15,842 nucleotides of DNA from Candidatus Omnitrophota bacterium (GTDB lineage: Bacteria > Omnitrophota > Gorgyraeia > Gygaellales > Profunditerraquicolaceae), in assembly GCA_016938245.1 (NCBI GenBank), contig JAFGUY010000016.1:1-15842 (forward strand), written 5' to 3'. Shown here in pieces: positions 15,420 to 15,842 of this stretch. The translations under genes and the position numbers were made by a program. Numbering within the stretch: the stretch's first letter is position 1; each line of letters opens with the position of its first letter. Below the pieces are notes generated by a model that was not told the DNA's origin, made no database searches, and was given only the letters and a program-made list of their open reading frames with translations.

Positions 15420-15842
15420 TATTCTGGGAGCGGAAGAAATCCTTTATCGCCTTGTCCAAAAGTTGCTTAACCTCTTCCGTAAGTTCGCCCTTATCATCCA
15501 GGGTATTCACTAAATCCTGGTAGTTTTTATTTAAATAGGCAAAGAAACTTTTCTTAAATAACTTTACCTGCTCTAAACTTATAGATTCAAGAATCTTCTG
15601 CTGAAAAGCATAAAAACAGGCAATCTCTTCTGCCTGAGAAACAGGAGAAGAATTCTCCTGTATAAGCAGTTCATAAAGCGCCCTGCCACGCTGAAGCTGC
15701 TGCGTTGCCTCAGGGCTTAATTTTGTACGTAGGCGCGTCAACCTCAATAAAGAACGGTAATGCACGCATTCGTAACGTAATCCTTCGCTTAATTTTTTGA
15801 TAGCCGGAGACTGCACCTTACTGCCGATACGCGAGACAGATA
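15415..15842 (-). CDS. atpA: F1-type ATPase alpha subunit, C-terminal part (runs off right edge)
   Basis: The frame is open at the right edge and ends in TAG at 15417-15415; 141 codons plus a partial one are visible. The first visible residues SVSRIGSKVQSPAIKKLSEG match the alpha-subunit stretch that in F1 reads SVSRVGxAAQTxxMKK. The Arg in SVSR (codon 15831-15829) corresponds to the arginine finger that reaches into the beta active site. The rest is the helical C-terminal domain (AATQQLQRGRALYELL aligned with ATQ..L.RG..LTELLKQ in canonical alpha, here with PEATQQ). A GTG at 15816 could be mistaken for a start of a separate 133-residue gene, but the homology runs through it. Nucleotide-binding regions lie outside the window. 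Confidence 0.92.
   Translation of the reverse strand, partial: SVSRIGSKVQSPAIKKLSEGLRYECVHYRSLLRLTRLRTKLSPEATQQLQRGRALYELLIQENSSPVSQAEEIACFYAFQQKILESISLEQVKLFKKSFFAYLNKNYQDLVNTLDDKGELTEEVKQLLDKAIKDFFRSQNK

Noticed and set aside
15415..15816. Separate 133-residue gene starting at GTG 15816
   Set aside because: Alpha-subunit homology (SVSRIGS) continues upstream of that codon in the same frame to the edge, so this is the 3' end of atpA.

Overview
All sixteen genes in this window are on the minus strand, so transcription runs from the right edge to the left edge. No tRNA, rRNA, CRISPR array, insertion sequence or integrase was seen. No gap between genes exceeds about 105 bp. The content suggests a Gram-negative-type, probably rod-shaped and uncultured bacterium of moderate GC. 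The compact mix of F1, Gsp/Pil and Mre/Rod genes plus short palindromic repeats recalls Omnitrophota or related PVC-superphylum lineages. That placement is inference from gene style only.

In transcription order, the right part (about 15842 to 13112) holds F1-ATPase genes: the 3' end of atpA (alpha), a divergent atpG (gamma) and atpD (beta). An atpC (epsilon) gene would usually follow beta, but here a type II secretion / type IV pilus ATPase gene (gspE) starts 14 bp later. The middle part (13097 to 5972) is a Gsp/Pil-type inner-membrane assembly cluster: gspE, gspF, a GspL-like protein (PilM plus PilN architecture), a GspM/PilO-like protein, the major pseudopilin gspG and the minor pseudopilins gspI, gspJ and gspK. 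Secretin, gspC, gspH and prepilin peptidase genes are not in the window.

The left part (5949 to 1) is the cell-elongation cluster mreB-mreC-mreD-mrdA(PBP2)-rodA, followed by the start of a radical SAM gene of the TIGR03960 type. Just upstream of mreB is a near-consensus sigma70 promoter (TTGACA, 17 bp, TAAAAT), so this block can be expressed separately from the secretion genes. No convincing terminator lies between the two blocks.

Three near-identical palindromic elements (arms TAGGGACAGCGACCATTTT, unrelated loops) sit at the atpA/atpG, gspF/gspL and gspM/gspG junctions. They resemble REP/REPIN or miniature mobile elements. Two of them supply the stop codon of the preceding gene and lie directly against the next start codon.

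The most unusual points are the F1 catalytic module apparently co-transcribed with a pilus/secretion platform and lacking epsilon, and the palindromes that punctuate this operon.
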